DNA from: Pseudomonadota bacterium
Lineage (GTDB): Bacteria > Chloroflexota > UBA5177 > JAJPKF01
DNA: 64,000 nucleotides
Reading direction: 5' to 3'
Assembly: GCA_021323865.1 (NCBI GenBank)
Contig: JAJPKF010000024.1
Location: 90,270-154,269, forward strand
The notes beneath the pieces were generated by a model. That model had not been told where the DNA came from. It saw nothing but the letters and a program-made list of their open reading frames with translations, and did no database searches. The first letter of the stretch is position 1. Each line of letters starts with the position of its first letter. A program made the position numbers and the translations under genes. Positions 1 to 9,957 of the stretch are shown piece by piece.

Positions 1-2
1 GC

Positions 3-362
3 ACCATCGACGCGGCGGGACCGGACGTGCTGACCTTTGGCCGGCTCTTGCGGATGCTGGCCGCCGCGGCAGGCGTCCGCGCTCTCCTGGTCCCCGTACC
101 GGTATCACTGAGCCTACTGGCGGGCCGCCTGCTCTCGGCAATACTGGGCGACGTGCTCATCACACCGGAGGAAATCGGTGCGCTGATGGCGGAGACCCTG
201 GTTTCCAGCTCGCCTCCGGCCTGTTCGACGCGGCTCGAGGATTGGCTGGCGGAGAACGGCGGGAGGCTCGGTAGCCGCTATACCTCGGAGCTGGACCGCC
301 ATTGGAGCCGTCAGCCCGGCGTGTCTACACCTCGACCAACAGCTCCTTCAGGCCGCGAATGA
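3..362 (+). CDS. NAD(P)-dependent epimerase/dehydrogenase-like protein, C-terminal part
   Basis: The reading frame is open from the window edge to a TGA at 360-362, so only the last 119 residues are seen and the start lies upstream. The segment resembles the substrate-binding end of atypical (extended) short-chain dehydrogenases of the NDUFA9/YwnB sort: the sequence AGPDVLTFGRLLR, then a hydrophobic stretch and a closing tryptophan-rich tail (LEDWLAENGG). The Rossmann nucleotide-binding half is outside the window, so the assignment rests on the C-terminal pattern alone. It converges with the P450 gene and overlaps its end by 38 bases. Confidence 0.55.
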   Translation, partial: TIDAAGPDVLTFGRLLRMLAAAAGVRALLVPVPVSLSLLAGRLLSAILGDVLITPEEIGALMAETLVSSSPPACSTRLEDWLAENGGRLGSRYTSELDRHWSRQPGVSTPRPTAPSGRE

Positions 363-1551
363 TGTAGCCGGGCTTCCACCGCGGCTCGGAAACGAGGCGC
401 AAATCGGGCGCCTGCCGGAGCAGGGCGCCGAACGACGCCGTCAGCTCAATCCGGGCAAGGGGCGCACCCAGGCAGAAGTGGATGCCTGCCCCGAAGCTCA
501 GGTGGCGGTTGTCGGGTCGGGTCAGGTCGAGGCGGTCTGGTTCGCAAAAGCGTTCCGGGTCGCGGTTGCCGGAGCCGAAGAGCAGCGCCAGCTCGTTGCC
601 GCGGCTGATCACGGTGTCGCCGATCTCGATGTCGTCGAGCACCCATCGTTCGAACATCTGCAGGGGCGTGTCGAACCGCAGCAGCTCCTCGATGGCGGAG
701 CGCAGGATCTCCGGCTCATTCCGAAGCCGTTGAAGCTGATCAGGGTGCTGGAACAGCGTCCACCACCCGGTGGTGGTGGCGTTCACCGTTGCCTCGTGCC
801 CGGCGTTGAGAAGCAGGACACAGGTGGAGATCATCTCCTGCTCGCTGAGGCGATCCTCCTGCTCGTGGGCCGCGATCAAGCCGGTGATCAAGTCCTCCCC
901 GGGCGCCGTTCGCCTTCGCCGGATCAGGTCTCGCAGGTAATCGGAGAACTCGATGCTCGCCTGGACCGCGCGCCGGGCGCTCTCCTCGGTCGGATTCAGC
1001 TCGAACATTCCCGTGATCCCGGCCGACCAGGGCCGCAGCAGATGGCGGTCCGCTTCCGGGACGCCGAGCATGGTGGCGATGACGGCGACCGGCAGCGGCT
1101 CGGCCACGACCGTCAAGAGGTCGCCGCCGCCGTCCTGAACGAGCTGCGTCACGAGATCGGAAGCAAGACGTTCCACCGTGGGCGTCAGCAGCTCGAGGCG
1201 GCGCGGCGTGAAGGCCTTGGTGACAAGCCGCCGGATGCGCGAGTGGTCCGGCGGCTCGAGATCGAGCAGGCCGTTGTTGTTCAGCGTGTGGAAGGGCTCC
1301 TGATACGCGGGCGGCGGCTCGCGGCCGAATTCCTGGTGCGGAAACCGATGCAGATAGGTGCGGCCCAGACGGCGGTCGCGCAGGAGGGCGTTGACGTCGG
1401 CGTAACGCGCGATCAGCCACTGCCGGCTGGGCTCGTACCAGTGGGCCCGGCCCTCCTGCCGAAGCTGCGCATAGGTGGGATAGGGATCAGCAATGAAGGC
1501 TGGGTCCCAGGGCGAGAACTCAGGCACGTTCGCGGGCGCCGGCGTTGCCAT
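325..1551 (-). CDS. cytochrome P450 (CYP107-like bacterial class)
   Basis: Soluble bacterial P450 of 408 residues, the usual length. Seen directly: the I-helix oxygen-activation motif AGHEAT at about 250-255, the K-helix ExxR motif EELLR at 288-292, and the heme loop FGAGIHFCLGAPLAR with the thiolate cysteine at about 360. The enzyme should monooxygenate a small lipophilic substrate with electrons from a ferredoxin/reductase pair. No such redox partner lies beside it, and no biosynthetic cluster surrounds it, so the substrate cannot be inferred. ATG start at 1551; the gene ends inside the convergent oxidoreductase gene. Confidence 0.93.
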   Translation of the reverse strand: MATPAPANVPEFSPWDPAFIADPYPTYAQLRQEGRAHWYEPSRQWLIARYADVNALLRDRRLGRTYLHRFPHQEFGREPPPAYQEPFHTLNNNGLLDLEPPDHSRIRRLVTKAFTPRRLELLTPTVERLASDLVTQLVQDGGGDLLTVVAEPLPVAVIATMLGVPEADRHLLRPWSAGITGMFELNPTEESARRAVQASIEFSDYLRDLIRRRRTAPGEDLITGLIAAHEQEDRLSEQEMISTCVLLLNAGHEATVNATTTGWWTLFQHPDQLQRLRNEPEILRSAIEELLRFDTPLQMFERWVLDDIEIGDTVISRGNELALLFGSGNRDPERFCEPDRLDLTRPDNRHLSFGAGIHFCLGAPLARIELTASFGALLRQAPDLRLVSEPRWKPGYIIRGLKELLVEV

Positions 1552-1697
1552 TTCCCTACACTATCCGTCCGGCTTGGGAAGGATATCCCGCATTATGACC
1601 CTTTCGGTTCCGGAGAGCGCGTTGCCGCCGTTTGAAGAGGCGCCTACGTCTTCGGTCTCGATTGCTGTCCCTGACTTCCCTGCGGCTTTCGGATTCC

Positions 1698-1865
1698 TCA
1701 CGAACCGTGGTGAGTCGCAAGCCAGACAAGCCAGCCGAGCGTGGCGAGACACAGGGTCGCGCCTACCCAGTTCAGTGGGACACGCAGCGACGGAAAGCGG
1801 CGCCACGCGAGCAGCCAGAGTCGGAGGAGGACGAAAACGATCAGGAGCGTCAAAAACAGAGACAT
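1698..1865 (-). CDS. 55-aa two-helix membrane protein downstream of the RHS gene
   Basis: A short frame runs from an ATG at 1865 to a TGA at 1698-1700 and encodes MSLFLTLLIVFVLLRLW followed by a basic loop (AWRRFPSLR) and a second hydrophobic helix (VGATLCLATLGWLVWLA). The gene begins 27 bases after the stop of the giant RHS gene on the same strand. A weak Shine-Dalgarno-like GGGAAG lies 13 bases upstream of the ATG. Two clean transmembrane helices in so short a frame are unlikely by chance. Its place directly after an RHS gene is where immunity proteins of polymorphic toxins lie, but no function is recognised. Confidence 0.5.
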   Translation of the reverse strand: MSLFLTLLIVFVLLRLWLLAWRRFPSLRVPLNWVGATLCLATLGWLVWLATHHGS

Positions 1866-1892
1866 GCGAGCGTCTGCTTCCCGAGGCTGCCC

Positions 1893-4800
1893 TCAGAGAT
1901 GGAGCTGAGACAGATACCGGCCGTACGACTGGAGCGGGTCTCCGCCGTAGCTGCAGGTGACGATCGGCGGCGGTGGAGGTGGCGGCTCCGGCCCGGTTTG
2001 TGGGAAGAGGTACTCGAGGACGCCGGCCACGAGGATGTCCTGCAGCTGAAGCTGCAAACTGAAGGCATCGTAGTAGGCGAACCCTGCTGCCAGCGCCGGA
2101 ACGGCATCCTCGGGACCAAGATACTTGGCGATCTCTACGAGCGCTTGACTGTTGAGTGTGGGGGCGATCTTCTGCAACACTGGCGGGTTCGCCTGGCCGG
2201 CTGAAGACGACGGCGTCGACGATCCAAAAGCTCCGGCGACGCCGTTCCCGGCGCAGCCCACGTTGAGTCCGGTGCCCAGCAGGGTGGATGAGTCCTGCGT
2301 CGCGCGGGCGATGTAATCGCAGATGAGACTCGGGACCGTGGGAGACGTCGAAAGCGACGCGGCCAATCCCGAGGGGTCGATCTGGTTGACGGGATCATCC
2401 CGCGCGTAGGCATACGGCTGGCCCGTGACCTGAAGCAGCGGATCGGATGTCAGGAAGGCGCCGGTTGCGGGATCGAGATGCCGAGCGCCGAGATCCGGCA
2501 CCCCGGCATCCACGGGTGCTCCCGTGAACCCCAGCGGGCTGCCAAAGGAGCCTTTGTGGTGAACGACCGATCCGTATGGGTCGTAGCTGACCGCACCCTT
2601 GAGCGCCGCCTTGGGCGAGATCTCTGCCCGCACGCTGTTGAGCCAGTCGGTTCCCAGATAGACCGCGTGGCCCGAGCGGATCCGCTCAACCGGCAGGGCA
2701 TCCGGCCCGTAGATGAGGCTATCGGGTCCCGAGACGATGCGGAGGGGCAATGTGTTCAGGCTGTCGTAGGCGTTCTTGGCCGTTCCTTTGCCGCTCTTGA
2801 GAGCGATGACGTCGCCGTCGACGTCATAGGAAAGGCTTGCCTTGTGCGCCCGGATCAGGCGCTGTTCGCCGTCGTAGCCGAACCGCGTGGACGTCGTCCC
2901 GTGGGTGGCGCTGATGCGATTGCCGGCCGCGTCGTAGGTGAATGTGGCGCTGCCCATGGCGCGAAGCTCGTCCGCCTTGCCATAACGCAGCCTTATCTTA
3001 CCGATGGCCGTGAGGTTGCCGGCAGCGTCATATCCATAGCGATGACTGCCGGCCGAGGTCAATCGGTCGTCGAGGGAATATCCATAGCTGGTCTCGCCGG
3101 CGCCCGGAAGGCCGGATTGCTTGACGCCCGAGATCAGGCCGTCTCGGCGGCGGCTGATGCTGATGCGGAAGATCGAGCCCGCGAGGATCGCGCTGAGCGC
3201 ATCACCGCGGTCATAGGTGCGGGTGATGGCCAGCCCGCCGGCGAGGCGTTCGGACTTGAGCATGCCGTCCGGGTCATAACCGAAGCCGGTCGTGTGGCCC
3301 AGCCAGTCTTTGAGCCGAACGAGACGGTCGGCCCCGTCGTAGGTAAAGGCGACGACGTGGCCGTAGGGGTAGGTGAGGCGGGTGGTATTGCCGTCGAGAT
3401 CGTAGGCATAGCGCACCGTAATACCTGCGGGATTGGTCTCAGAGGTGAGGTGTCCAAATCCGTCGTAGCGGTACGTGCTGTTGGAGGCCCCGATCGTCAC
3501 CCGGGTGCGGCGACCGGCCGCATCGTAATGGAAGCGCACGTCGCGGCCGGCGTCGCCCGCGTAGGTGATGGTCGAGACGGATCCATCGGCCAGATAGGCG
3601 TAGGAGGTCAGCCGTCCGTCACCGTCACGGCGCGTGGCGACCTGCCCGTCCGAGGTGTAGGTGTAAGCCGTCCGGCGCTTGAGCGGGTCGACAATGCTCT
3701 CCGGCTGATTCAGGTTGTTGTAGGTATAACGCCAGGTGTGGCCATCGCCGTCCGTTAGCGACACGGTGTTGCCGTCGGCGTCGTGGCCCCATCGAACGGT
3801 GGCGCCGCCGGGCCGCACTATCGACTCGAGCTGTCCGAGGGGCGAGTAGACATAGGTGGTCGTGTGCCCGAGCGGATCGACCGATGCGACCAGGTGATCC
3901 ATCAGGTCGTAGCGACTGACGACCACGCGGTGCAGTGGGTCCTCGACTCGCGTTACGTTCCCATCCGCGTCATAGCCATAGGTGGTCCGGTAGAGCGCAG
4001 GCTTCATGGCCTTGCCCTCTCCATCGGGTCGGATCTCCGACGTCAGTTCTCCGATGACGTTGTAAGCGTCCACGGTCTTGCCCCCGTCCGGATCGACGGC
4101 AACCGTGCGGTCCCCGTAGCGGTCGTAGGCGAAGGTCCAGACGCCGCCATCCGGGGCCGTTCGCTTGACGATCTCTCCCGGATGTGACCGATCGTAGGAC
4201 AGCCGGGTGACGGCCCGTGGGCCTTTGCGGCCGGCCAATTCCGTCATGGTCAGCTCGTTGCCCTCTCGGTCGTACGTGTAAACGATCGTCTCGCCGCCGG
4301 GGCGACTGATGGAGGTGATGTCGCCACGACTGTCGTAGGTATAGGTGGTCGTGTGGCCGCCCCCGTCGACGGACGAGAGCTCATCGCCGCGCATATCGAA
4401 GGTGGCTTGTGTGGTCCTTCCCGAGGGCGACGCCGTCGAGGTGATCTGGAGGGTGGCGGGATCGTGGGTGTAGGTCCAGGTCTTCGCTTCCTTGGTGCCG
4501 GCCGCGTTGGTGGTGCTGACCAGCATGCCCGTGAAGTAACGGTTGATGGTCTTCAGCCCTCTCGGGTCCGTCACGGTGGTCTGATCTGTTCCGTAGGTGA
4601 AGGAGGTGACGCCACCGGCCGGATCGGTCTGCTTCTCGACCCGTCCAGACGAGTCGTAGGTGTTCGTGGTGGTGCCATCGAGTGGGTTCTTCATGCTGAG
4701 CAGACGGTGAGAGCCGTCGTAAGTGAATCGCCAGACGCCGCCGTTGGGCTCCGTTACCGTGGTCAGATTTCCGTGCGTGTAGGCAAACCGGCAGGTCCGG

Positions 4801-7800
4801 CCTCCCGGGTCGACCACGGTCGTCAGATGCGAGCCGGCATAGGCCAAGTGAAGCGATCGTCCCATCGGATCGGTGACGGTCCTCAGGCGCCCATGCGCAT
4901 AGGAGAGCGAAGTGGCGTAGCCGTTGTGATCGACGACTCGGACCAGCCGTCCCGAGCCACGATTGAACACATAGGCCGTGTTCGTCCGGTCCGTGAGCGT
5001 CAGCGTGTTTCCTGAGGTCGCGGCGAGCCTGGCTAGCACGCGTGCCGGAGCCGTATAGCCGCCGCCTGAGGGAGTGAAGGTGAACGACGCGCCCATGGGC
5101 ATGTGAATGGTGACTGCTCCGGAGCTCGGGTGGATGGAAAGCGCCGCGTCGTAGGTGTGCGACCACCCGTAGCCGAGGGGACCGTTTGTGCCGTGGTTGA
5201 ACGACGAATAGCTGTGGCCAAAGCTCAGGCCGCCGCCCAATCCGGGGACCTCGAGGTCGTCGAAGAAGTGTGAGAACTCCCCGGTTAAGCAATTGACCGG
5301 CAGCCCGGTGTGACAGGCAGTTGGGAACTCGATGGGCGACGGTATGCCGGCCTGTTCGGCCGGGCCCGGCTCACTCGAGCCGAGATTCACGCGGTCGGCG
5401 GTGACGAGGTAATTCGGATACGATCCGCCCAGGATCTGGACGGCTCCGGTGGTCCAGAGATCATTGGCATTGTCGAAGGCGAGCGCCGGGCCTCCGACGG
5501 TCAGCCCCAGAAGGTTGCCGCCGGGCGTGATGCGCCAGGTGGCTCCGGCTCCGGGAATCCCCGTGCTGGTGTCTTGGCCCGAGCACCAGAGGTTACCGTC
5601 GGGGCCGGTTACCAGACTCTGGCACGTGATGGAGCCATCCAGCCGCGTGAGGACTGGAACCCTGTCTCCAGGGCGAATCGAGAGCAGGCTGTCGACGGTC
5701 CCCGGCAGCGCCGACTGCCCGGTGGTACCGACGGCCCAGACCCGCCCGAGCGGCTCGCTGGTCATGGGGCCGGCGAATCGCTGGGCCGTCTTATAGGTAT
5801 GGAGAATCCGGCCCGTTGGCGTCATGCGGAAGATGAGGCCGCCGTCGGAGCCCCCGCTGCCACAGGCAGAGGTGTAGTTGCCGTCCGCCCAGATATTGCC
5901 GTCGGAGCCGGTGGTTATACCTCCCTGGAGACCCCGGCACTCCCCTCCGCCCGACTCTGTCGGATAGATCGCAAGCCGTCCGGACATGTCCAGCCGGTCG
6001 ATCCCGGTCGTTCCGGCGAACCACACTGACTGACGTGGGCCGGATACGATCTGACCGCCCCACGGCGAACCTGCAAGCCCACCGGCGATCGGGTACCTGG
6101 TGAACGAGCCGTTCCGGAAGCGGTACACATCGTCATCTGCTCCCAGGAACCAGAGGGCGCCATCCGGCCCCTGAGTCACGGCGCCCGGCGCAGGGTCGAG
6201 CCACTCGGAGGGTGGCCGTGTGGAGTAGATGGTGCTGGCGAACCCAGGCGTGACCTGGACGACTGAAGCCAGGTAGACATCCTCGAGCCCGTTTGGAGCC
6301 AGACCGACGTCGAACGAAGTTGCGTACAGGCTGCCGTTCTTGGCCCGAACCAGGCCACCCGGCTGCAGAAACTGCGGAGCCACGGGTGTGACCTGGAGAT
6401 GGCCGTGCGCCGGCTTGGCCGCGTCGACGGTGGGGAAGCCCGAGGTGCAGGGCTCGTTGGAAGTTGCGGCGTACCAGATACGGCCATCCGGGCCGCCGGC
6501 CAGGCCAGGGCTCCAGCCGGATACTCCCGGAGTGGTGCGGCCTTGCACGGAGCCGCCGCTCGAAAGCCGGTCGAAGGTGTCGGCGCAGCTCGCGGAGGTC
6601 TGAATGGGAGAGGCGGCCACGTACATGGAGCCTCCCGCCTCCACCATGCCGTCCAGAAAATCGCCTCGCTGGCCGGTCGTGATCGTGCCCGTGGTGCCGC
6701 CCGCGCCCTTCACGGCGATCCGGTCGTCGATGCCGTCGGAGATCCAAATGGAGCCCCCCGGGCCGGCCGTGATCGACCCCAGCCACCAGTTGTCGACGAA
6801 CTCGGTGGAAGAGCCGTTTCCATTGGCGCCGAACGTGATGTTCAAGGGCTCCTGCACGATGGTCGGCGGGCTGGAGGTGGTGACTTTCAACAGCGCCCCG
6901 CTCGGCGTCGCCGAGGATGGCGGGTAGACATTCGCAGCGACGTAGAGGACGCCGTTGATCACACCCGTCTGGAACAGATCGAAGCCGCTGTCGCTACATC
7001 CACAAACCGTCACCAGCGGGTACTGTTTGACCGTGCCGACGCCGGAGCCGCCGACCGATGCCCGATAGAGGTTGCCGTAGGCATCCGTGAACCAGAGGGC
7101 GCCGCTGACGAACGAGAGCGACCGCAGGTCCTCGCTGGCCGCCTGGGGCACGGCGAAGAAGGCGACCGTCCCCTTCATGGACACACGCCCCAATCCCGCT
7201 CCCCCGCTGCCGTTCCAGAGAAACCAGATGTCCTTGGCAGTCGCCACCATGCTGCTGTTGGAGTCTGCCGGGCCGTCGCCGTAGGCGTCGGTGGCCTGAA
7301 ACATGGTCTCGACGCCCTTGGGAGTCACTCTGGCGATCACCTGGTTGCCGGCCAGCCACATGTTGCCGTCGGGGCCGCGCACGACGGCCGAGCCGAAGGC
7401 CGTGTCCGGTGAGCCGCCGATGACGGCCGAGGAGAGAAGGCCGTTTTGGGGCGTCGGATCGACGAGCCCGGGGGCTCCGGTCGAGCCGGCACCATCTCGG
7501 TGCGCCGGAGCGGCCGAACGGTTCGGGGCCGCGGGAGCGAGACGGACGGCATGGCGCACGCAGCCGGATCGGGGAACCGGCCTGTGGCAGTGGGAGGGCT
7601 GGGGCGGACGAGGCAGTCGGGCCTTGGACGGAAGGCCCCAGTTGGGCGCCGCGGTCAGGGCGACGCGAGGCGGCGCCTGCCTATGGGAATACGAAGTAGC
7701 AGAGACCGCCGCCGCGGAACGCCATATCGGGAGGAAGAGTGAAAACAGCGCGAGGCCAACCGCAAGTCGACGCACGGCGCGACCCCTGCGCGCCTCGCCC

Positions 7801-7844
7801 CATGGCCTTCCGGAATGCTGCACCCGGCCGTCTCCTCCCGTCAA
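1893..7844 (-). CDS. giant secreted RHS/YD-repeat protein with N-terminal Vgb-like propeller
   Basis: A 1983-residue exported protein. Residues ~20-50 form a signal sequence (basic RAVRRLAV, then a hydrophobic core ending near SAAAVSA). Residues ~110-830 carry repeated GPDGxxW motifs (GPDGNMW, GPDGRIW, GPDGALWF, GPDGNLW), typical of virginiamycin-B-lyase-like beta-propellers. A DUF6531-type module (NCLTGEFSHFFDDLEVPG) opens the RHS part. There follow more than twenty YD repeats (YTYDSRGD, YAYDLDGN, YGYDAAGN) and the RHS core motif RHLDPATGAFLTSDPL ending in NQIDPSG. The last 157 residues are a variable tip with a Pro-rich stretch (PEPPPPPPP). RHS shells encapsulate C-terminal toxins or adhesive tips; the tip here matches no toxin I know. 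The small membrane-protein gene directly downstream may be a partner. Confidence 0.9.
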   Translation of the reverse strand: MTGGDGRVQHSGRPWGEARRGRAVRRLAVGLALFSLFLPIWRSAAAVSATSYSHRQAPPRVALTAAPNWGLPSKARLPRPPQPSHCHRPVPRSGCVRHAVRLAPAAPNRSAAPAHRDGAGSTGAPGLVDPTPQNGLLSSAVIGGSPDTAFGSAVVRGPDGNMWLAGNQVIARVTPKGVETMFQATDAYGDGPADSNSSMVATAKDIWFLWNGSGGAGLGRVSMKGTVAFFAVPQAASEDLRSLSFVSGALWFTDAYGNLYRASVGGSGVGTVKQYPLVTVCGCSDSGFDLFQTGVINGVLYVAANVYPPSSATPSGALLKVTTSSPPTIVQEPLNITFGANGNGSSTEFVDNWWLGSITAGPGGSIWISDGIDDRIAVKGAGGTTGTITTGQRGDFLDGMVEAGGSMYVAASPIQTSASCADTFDRLSSGGSVQGRTTPGVSGWSPGLAGGPDGRIWYAATSNEPCTSGFPTVDAAKPAHGHLQVTPVAPQFLQPGGLVRAKNGSLYATSFDVGLAPNGLEDVYLASVVQVTPGFASTIYSTRPPSEWLDPAPGAVTQGPDGALWFLGADDDVYRFRNGSFTRYPIAGGLAGSPWGGQIVSGPRQSVWFAGTTGIDRLDMSGRLAIYPTESGGGECRGLQGGITTGSDGNIWADGNYTSACGSGGSDGGLIFRMTPTGRILHTYKTAQRFAGPMTSEPLGRVWAVGTTGQSALPGTVDSLLSIRPGDRVPVLTRLDGSITCQSLVTGPDGNLWCSGQDTSTGIPGAGATWRITPGGNLLGLTVGGPALAFDNANDLWTTGAVQILGGSYPNYLVTADRVNLGSSEPGPAEQAGIPSPIEFPTACHTGLPVNCLTGEFSHFFDDLEVPGLGGGLSFGHSYSSFNHGTNGPLGYGWSHTYDAALSIHPSSGAVTIHMPMGASFTFTPSGGGYTAPARVLARLAATSGNTLTLTDRTNTAYVFNRGSGRLVRVVDHNGYATSLSYAHGRLRTVTDPMGRSLHLAYAGSHLTTVVDPGGRTCRFAYTHGNLTTVTEPNGGVWRFTYDGSHRLLSMKNPLDGTTTNTYDSSGRVEKQTDPAGGVTSFTYGTDQTTVTDPRGLKTINRYFTGMLVSTTNAAGTKEAKTWTYTHDPATLQITSTASPSGRTTQATFDMRGDELSSVDGGGHTTTYTYDSRGDITSISRPGGETIVYTYDREGNELTMTELAGRKGPRAVTRLSYDRSHPGEIVKRTAPDGGVWTFAYDRYGDRTVAVDPDGGKTVDAYNVIGELTSEIRPDGEGKAMKPALYRTTYGYDADGNVTRVEDPLHRVVVSRYDLMDHLVASVDPLGHTTTYVYSPLGQLESIVRPGGATVRWGHDADGNTVSLTDGDGHTWRYTYNNLNQPESIVDPLKRRTAYTYTSDGQVATRRDGDGRLTSYAYLADGSVSTITYAGDAGRDVRFHYDAAGRRTRVTIGASNSTYRYDGFGHLTSETNPAGITVRYAYDLDGNTTRLTYPYGHVVAFTYDGADRLVRLKDWLGHTTGFGYDPDGMLKSERLAGGLAITRTYDRGDALSAILAGSIFRISISRRRDGLISGVKQSGLPGAGETSYGYSLDDRLTSAGSHRYGYDAAGNLTAIGKIRLRYGKADELRAMGSATFTYDAAGNRISATHGTTSTRFGYDGEQRLIRAHKASLSYDVDGDVIALKSGKGTAKNAYDSLNTLPLRIVSGPDSLIYGPDALPVERIRSGHAVYLGTDWLNSVRAEISPKAALKGAVSYDPYGSVVHHKGSFGSPLGFTGAPVDAGVPDLGARHLDPATGAFLTSDPLLQVTGQPYAYARDDPVNQIDPSGLAASLSTSPTVPSLICDYIARATQDSSTLLGTGLNVGCAGNGVAGAFGSSTPSSSAGQANPPVLQKIAPTLNSQALVEIAKYLGPEDAVPALAAGFAYYDAFSLQLQLQDILVAGVLEYLFPQTGPEPPPPPPPIVTCSYGGDPLQSYGRYLSQLHL

Positions 7845-8136
7845 GGGTCATTCTAGAAAATGCGCCCAAAAACTGACAGCAGAGTTGCCGGCCGCGTCGA
7901 CCGCAGCGCTCGCACGAGGTGGGTGTTCCGGGGTTCGCAGGCGACCGTCGTGCTCCACGACACGTTATCTCTCCCCTCGGCGTGCGGCCGTCGTCAGGCC
8001 TCCAACGATCCTCGTGGCCGGCCCGACACGGTTTTCCGGATTCCTGGTTGCCCTGAGCTGCCGTCTACGAACTTGCCGCCGATGGCGCGTCGGTGCTAGC
8101 TTGGCTCGGTCTCCGTCGTCCTTTCGGGAGGGAAAC

Positions 8137-9315
8137 ATGCGGCTCCGTATTCTGGTAACCGCGGCACTTGTCGCGACGGTGTTTGGAGTCATGGCTGCTG
8201 AGGTGCAGGCCGCTCCCGCCACCCTCGCGTATCGGGCGGTCAAGGTCGGCATGGGCTCACTTCGATATCCCTCCGTGGTCGGGATCAGCAACCAGGGGAA
8301 AGTCTTTGGCTTCTATGGTGACAACAACGGCTACTCGCATCCCTTCATGTACGTGAGCGGCAAGATCGTGAACCTGCCCGATTACCAGGGCGCTCACTTC
8401 GGAATCGAGAGCCTCGCGACCAACGGCCCCGGGATGATTGCCGCCACCGGTTGCGTCAAGAGCGGCTGTGCATCCGCCGTTCCACTGGTGACCGGGACCA
8501 CAGCCACGGGAGTCATGGGATGGGTGGTCCTGCCGCCCGTCGACGGCATGGCGTGGTCGTCGAGCCGGACGGGCTACGCTGCCGCCATCAACCGCCCCGG
8601 TTCCATCGCCGGTCAGGAAACGGTCAAGGGAAAGAGCTTTCCCGTCGTGTGGGCCCACAACAAGTCCGGGTACGCACCAACGGCACTGCCGGCAGCCGGG
8701 GTCACCGACCCGACGGGGCAGGCAATCGATCGCCGAGGCGACGTTCTCGGGAGTGGCGGCATCGCCGGCAAAGGCTATACGCTCGTGTGGTTCTGGACTG
8801 GAACCAAGTACCTCGCTCCCTACCGCCTCACGTGCGGGACGTTCGGGGGTGCCATTCTTGCCGCCATCCGATCCGCCCCGATTCGCTCCGGACCGGTGAA
8901 GGGTGGATGGCGCATCACCGCCGGGGGAAAGTGTGCCGAGACCAAAGGGTACTCGGTCATCTGGCGCCTCGTGGTGAGCAAATCAGGCCGCTTGGTCAAT
9001 GCGAAGGGTCATCCGCTGAAGCATGCACCCGGACCAATGGTGCTCGGCACGCCCGGGACCCCATACACCGGTGGTGTGCACGCATTTCTGCCCGACGGAA
9101 CGCCTCTTGGAGAGGCGTGGACCGCCAGTCCGAAGCCGCAGGAGGATGCCGAGCTGTGGTGGGGCAGTCACTATCAGCCCATCAACCTCAACACGGTTAC
9201 CTCCGGTTTGGGACACGACGTTCTCATGGCGGCGTTGGCGGCCAATGCGCACGGTCAGATACTGGCATCGGTCCCGGACCAGACGAGGGCGTACATTCTC
9301 GATCCCAAGAAGTAG
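8137..9315 (+). CDS. secreted HAF-repeat-like protein
   Basis: Start chosen at the ATG at 8137, preceded by the purine-rich ribosome site CGGGAGGGA and beginning a clear signal peptide (MRLRILVTAALVATVFGVMA, cleaved near VQA-AP). The longer open frame upstream overlaps the divergent RHS promoter region and is not needed. The mature ~370 residues contain repeating units with patterns such as GISNQGKVFGFYGD, AINRPGSIAGQE and AIDRRGDVLGSG, each followed by an aromatic strand (PFMYVSG, PVVWAHN, TLVWFW). This resembles the HAF/propeller repeats of extracellular proteins. No catalytic motif is visible; function unknown, probably a surface or extracellular binding protein. Confidence 0.7.
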   Translation: MRLRILVTAALVATVFGVMAAEVQAAPATLAYRAVKVGMGSLRYPSVVGISNQGKVFGFYGDNNGYSHPFMYVSGKIVNLPDYQGAHFGIESLATNGPGMIAATGCVKSGCASAVPLVTGTTATGVMGWVVLPPVDGMAWSSSRTGYAAAINRPGSIAGQETVKGKSFPVVWAHNKSGYAPTALPAAGVTDPTGQAIDRRGDVLGSGGIAGKGYTLVWFWTGTKYLAPYRLTCGTFGGAILAAIRSAPIRSGPVKGGWRITAGGKCAETKGYSVIWRLVVSKSGRLVNAKGHPLKHAPGPMVLGTPGTPYTGGVHAFLPDGTPLGEAWTASPKPQEDAELWWGSHYQPINLNTVTSGLGHDVLMAALAANAHGQILASVPDQTRAYILDPKK

Positions 9316-9504
9316 CCGGCTGAGCGCCTGCAATCCACCTTCAGGCGGGGTGTGATTTGATCCGCCAAATGCGACGCGTCCGCGTTGATGCCAGGCAGGC
9401 GTGCGGGACTAGGCACCCTGTGCTTTCGCCGCGTGGAATACGGACTTCGCTAACCTGAGGGCAAGGAGGCCAGGCGGGTCTCCATCATCATGGGAGGTAT
9501 CGGC

Positions 9505-9915
9505 ATGCTTGGCGGGTTCAGGGCGTTTATTCTGCGCGGCAATCTGGTCGAGCTGGCGGTGGCGTTCGTCATCGGCGTGGCCTTCAGCGCCGTGGTCACG
9601 GCGCTGGTGACGGACATCATTACGCCCATCATCGCCGCCTTTGGCGGGCAGCCGGATTTCTCGGGCCTTACCTTCACCATCAACAACAGCCACTTCCTCT
9701 ACGGCGCGTTCATCAACGCGCTGCTCACCTTCCTGATCATCGCGGTCGTGCTCTACTTCGTGGTGGTCACACCCTACAACAAGCTGCGCGACCGGTTCAT
9801 GCCCGAGAAGCAGCCGGCGCCCACCCGCGACTGTCCGTACTGCACCAGCAGCATCGCAGTTGCCGCCACTCGATGTCCGTTCTGCACGGCGGAGGTGCCG
9901 GCAGCAACCGCGTAG
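9505..9915 (+). CDS. mscL: large-conductance mechanosensitive channel MscL with C-terminal zinc ribbon
   Basis: MscL forms a homopentameric membrane pore that opens under osmotic downshock. The 136-residue product begins MLGGFRAFILRGNLVELAVAF, which matches the amphipathic N-terminus and first transmembrane helix of the family. A second helix (ALLTFLIIAVVLYFVVV) follows. The ATG at 9505 is preferred over the ATG at 9490 because GGGAGG at 9492-9497 lies 7 bases before it and because family members begin at this point. Instead of the common coiled C-terminal helix, the protein ends in two CPxC pairs (CPYC and CPFC), a zinc ribbon also found on MscL of other high-GC Gram-positive and Chloroflexota lineages. 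Confidence 0.95.
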   Translation: MLGGFRAFILRGNLVELAVAFVIGVAFSAVVTALVTDIITPIIAAFGGQPDFSGLTFTINNSHFLYGAFINALLTFLIIAVVLYFVVVTPYNKLRDRFMPEKQPAPTRDCPYCTSSIAVAATRCPFCTAEVPAATA

Positions 9916-9957
9916 CAAACCTGCCTGGACTCCGGGCCGCGGCTTTTGCCCGGGCGG

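Noticed and set aside
1561..1806. 81-aa minus-strand frame between the P450 and RHS genes
   Set aside because: It overlaps the 55-aa two-helix membrane frame, has no ribosome site and reads as random sequence.
2478..7412. Long plus-strand frames opposite the RHS gene
   Set aside because: They are shadows caused by the high GC and repetitive codons of the RHS gene and show no family resemblance.
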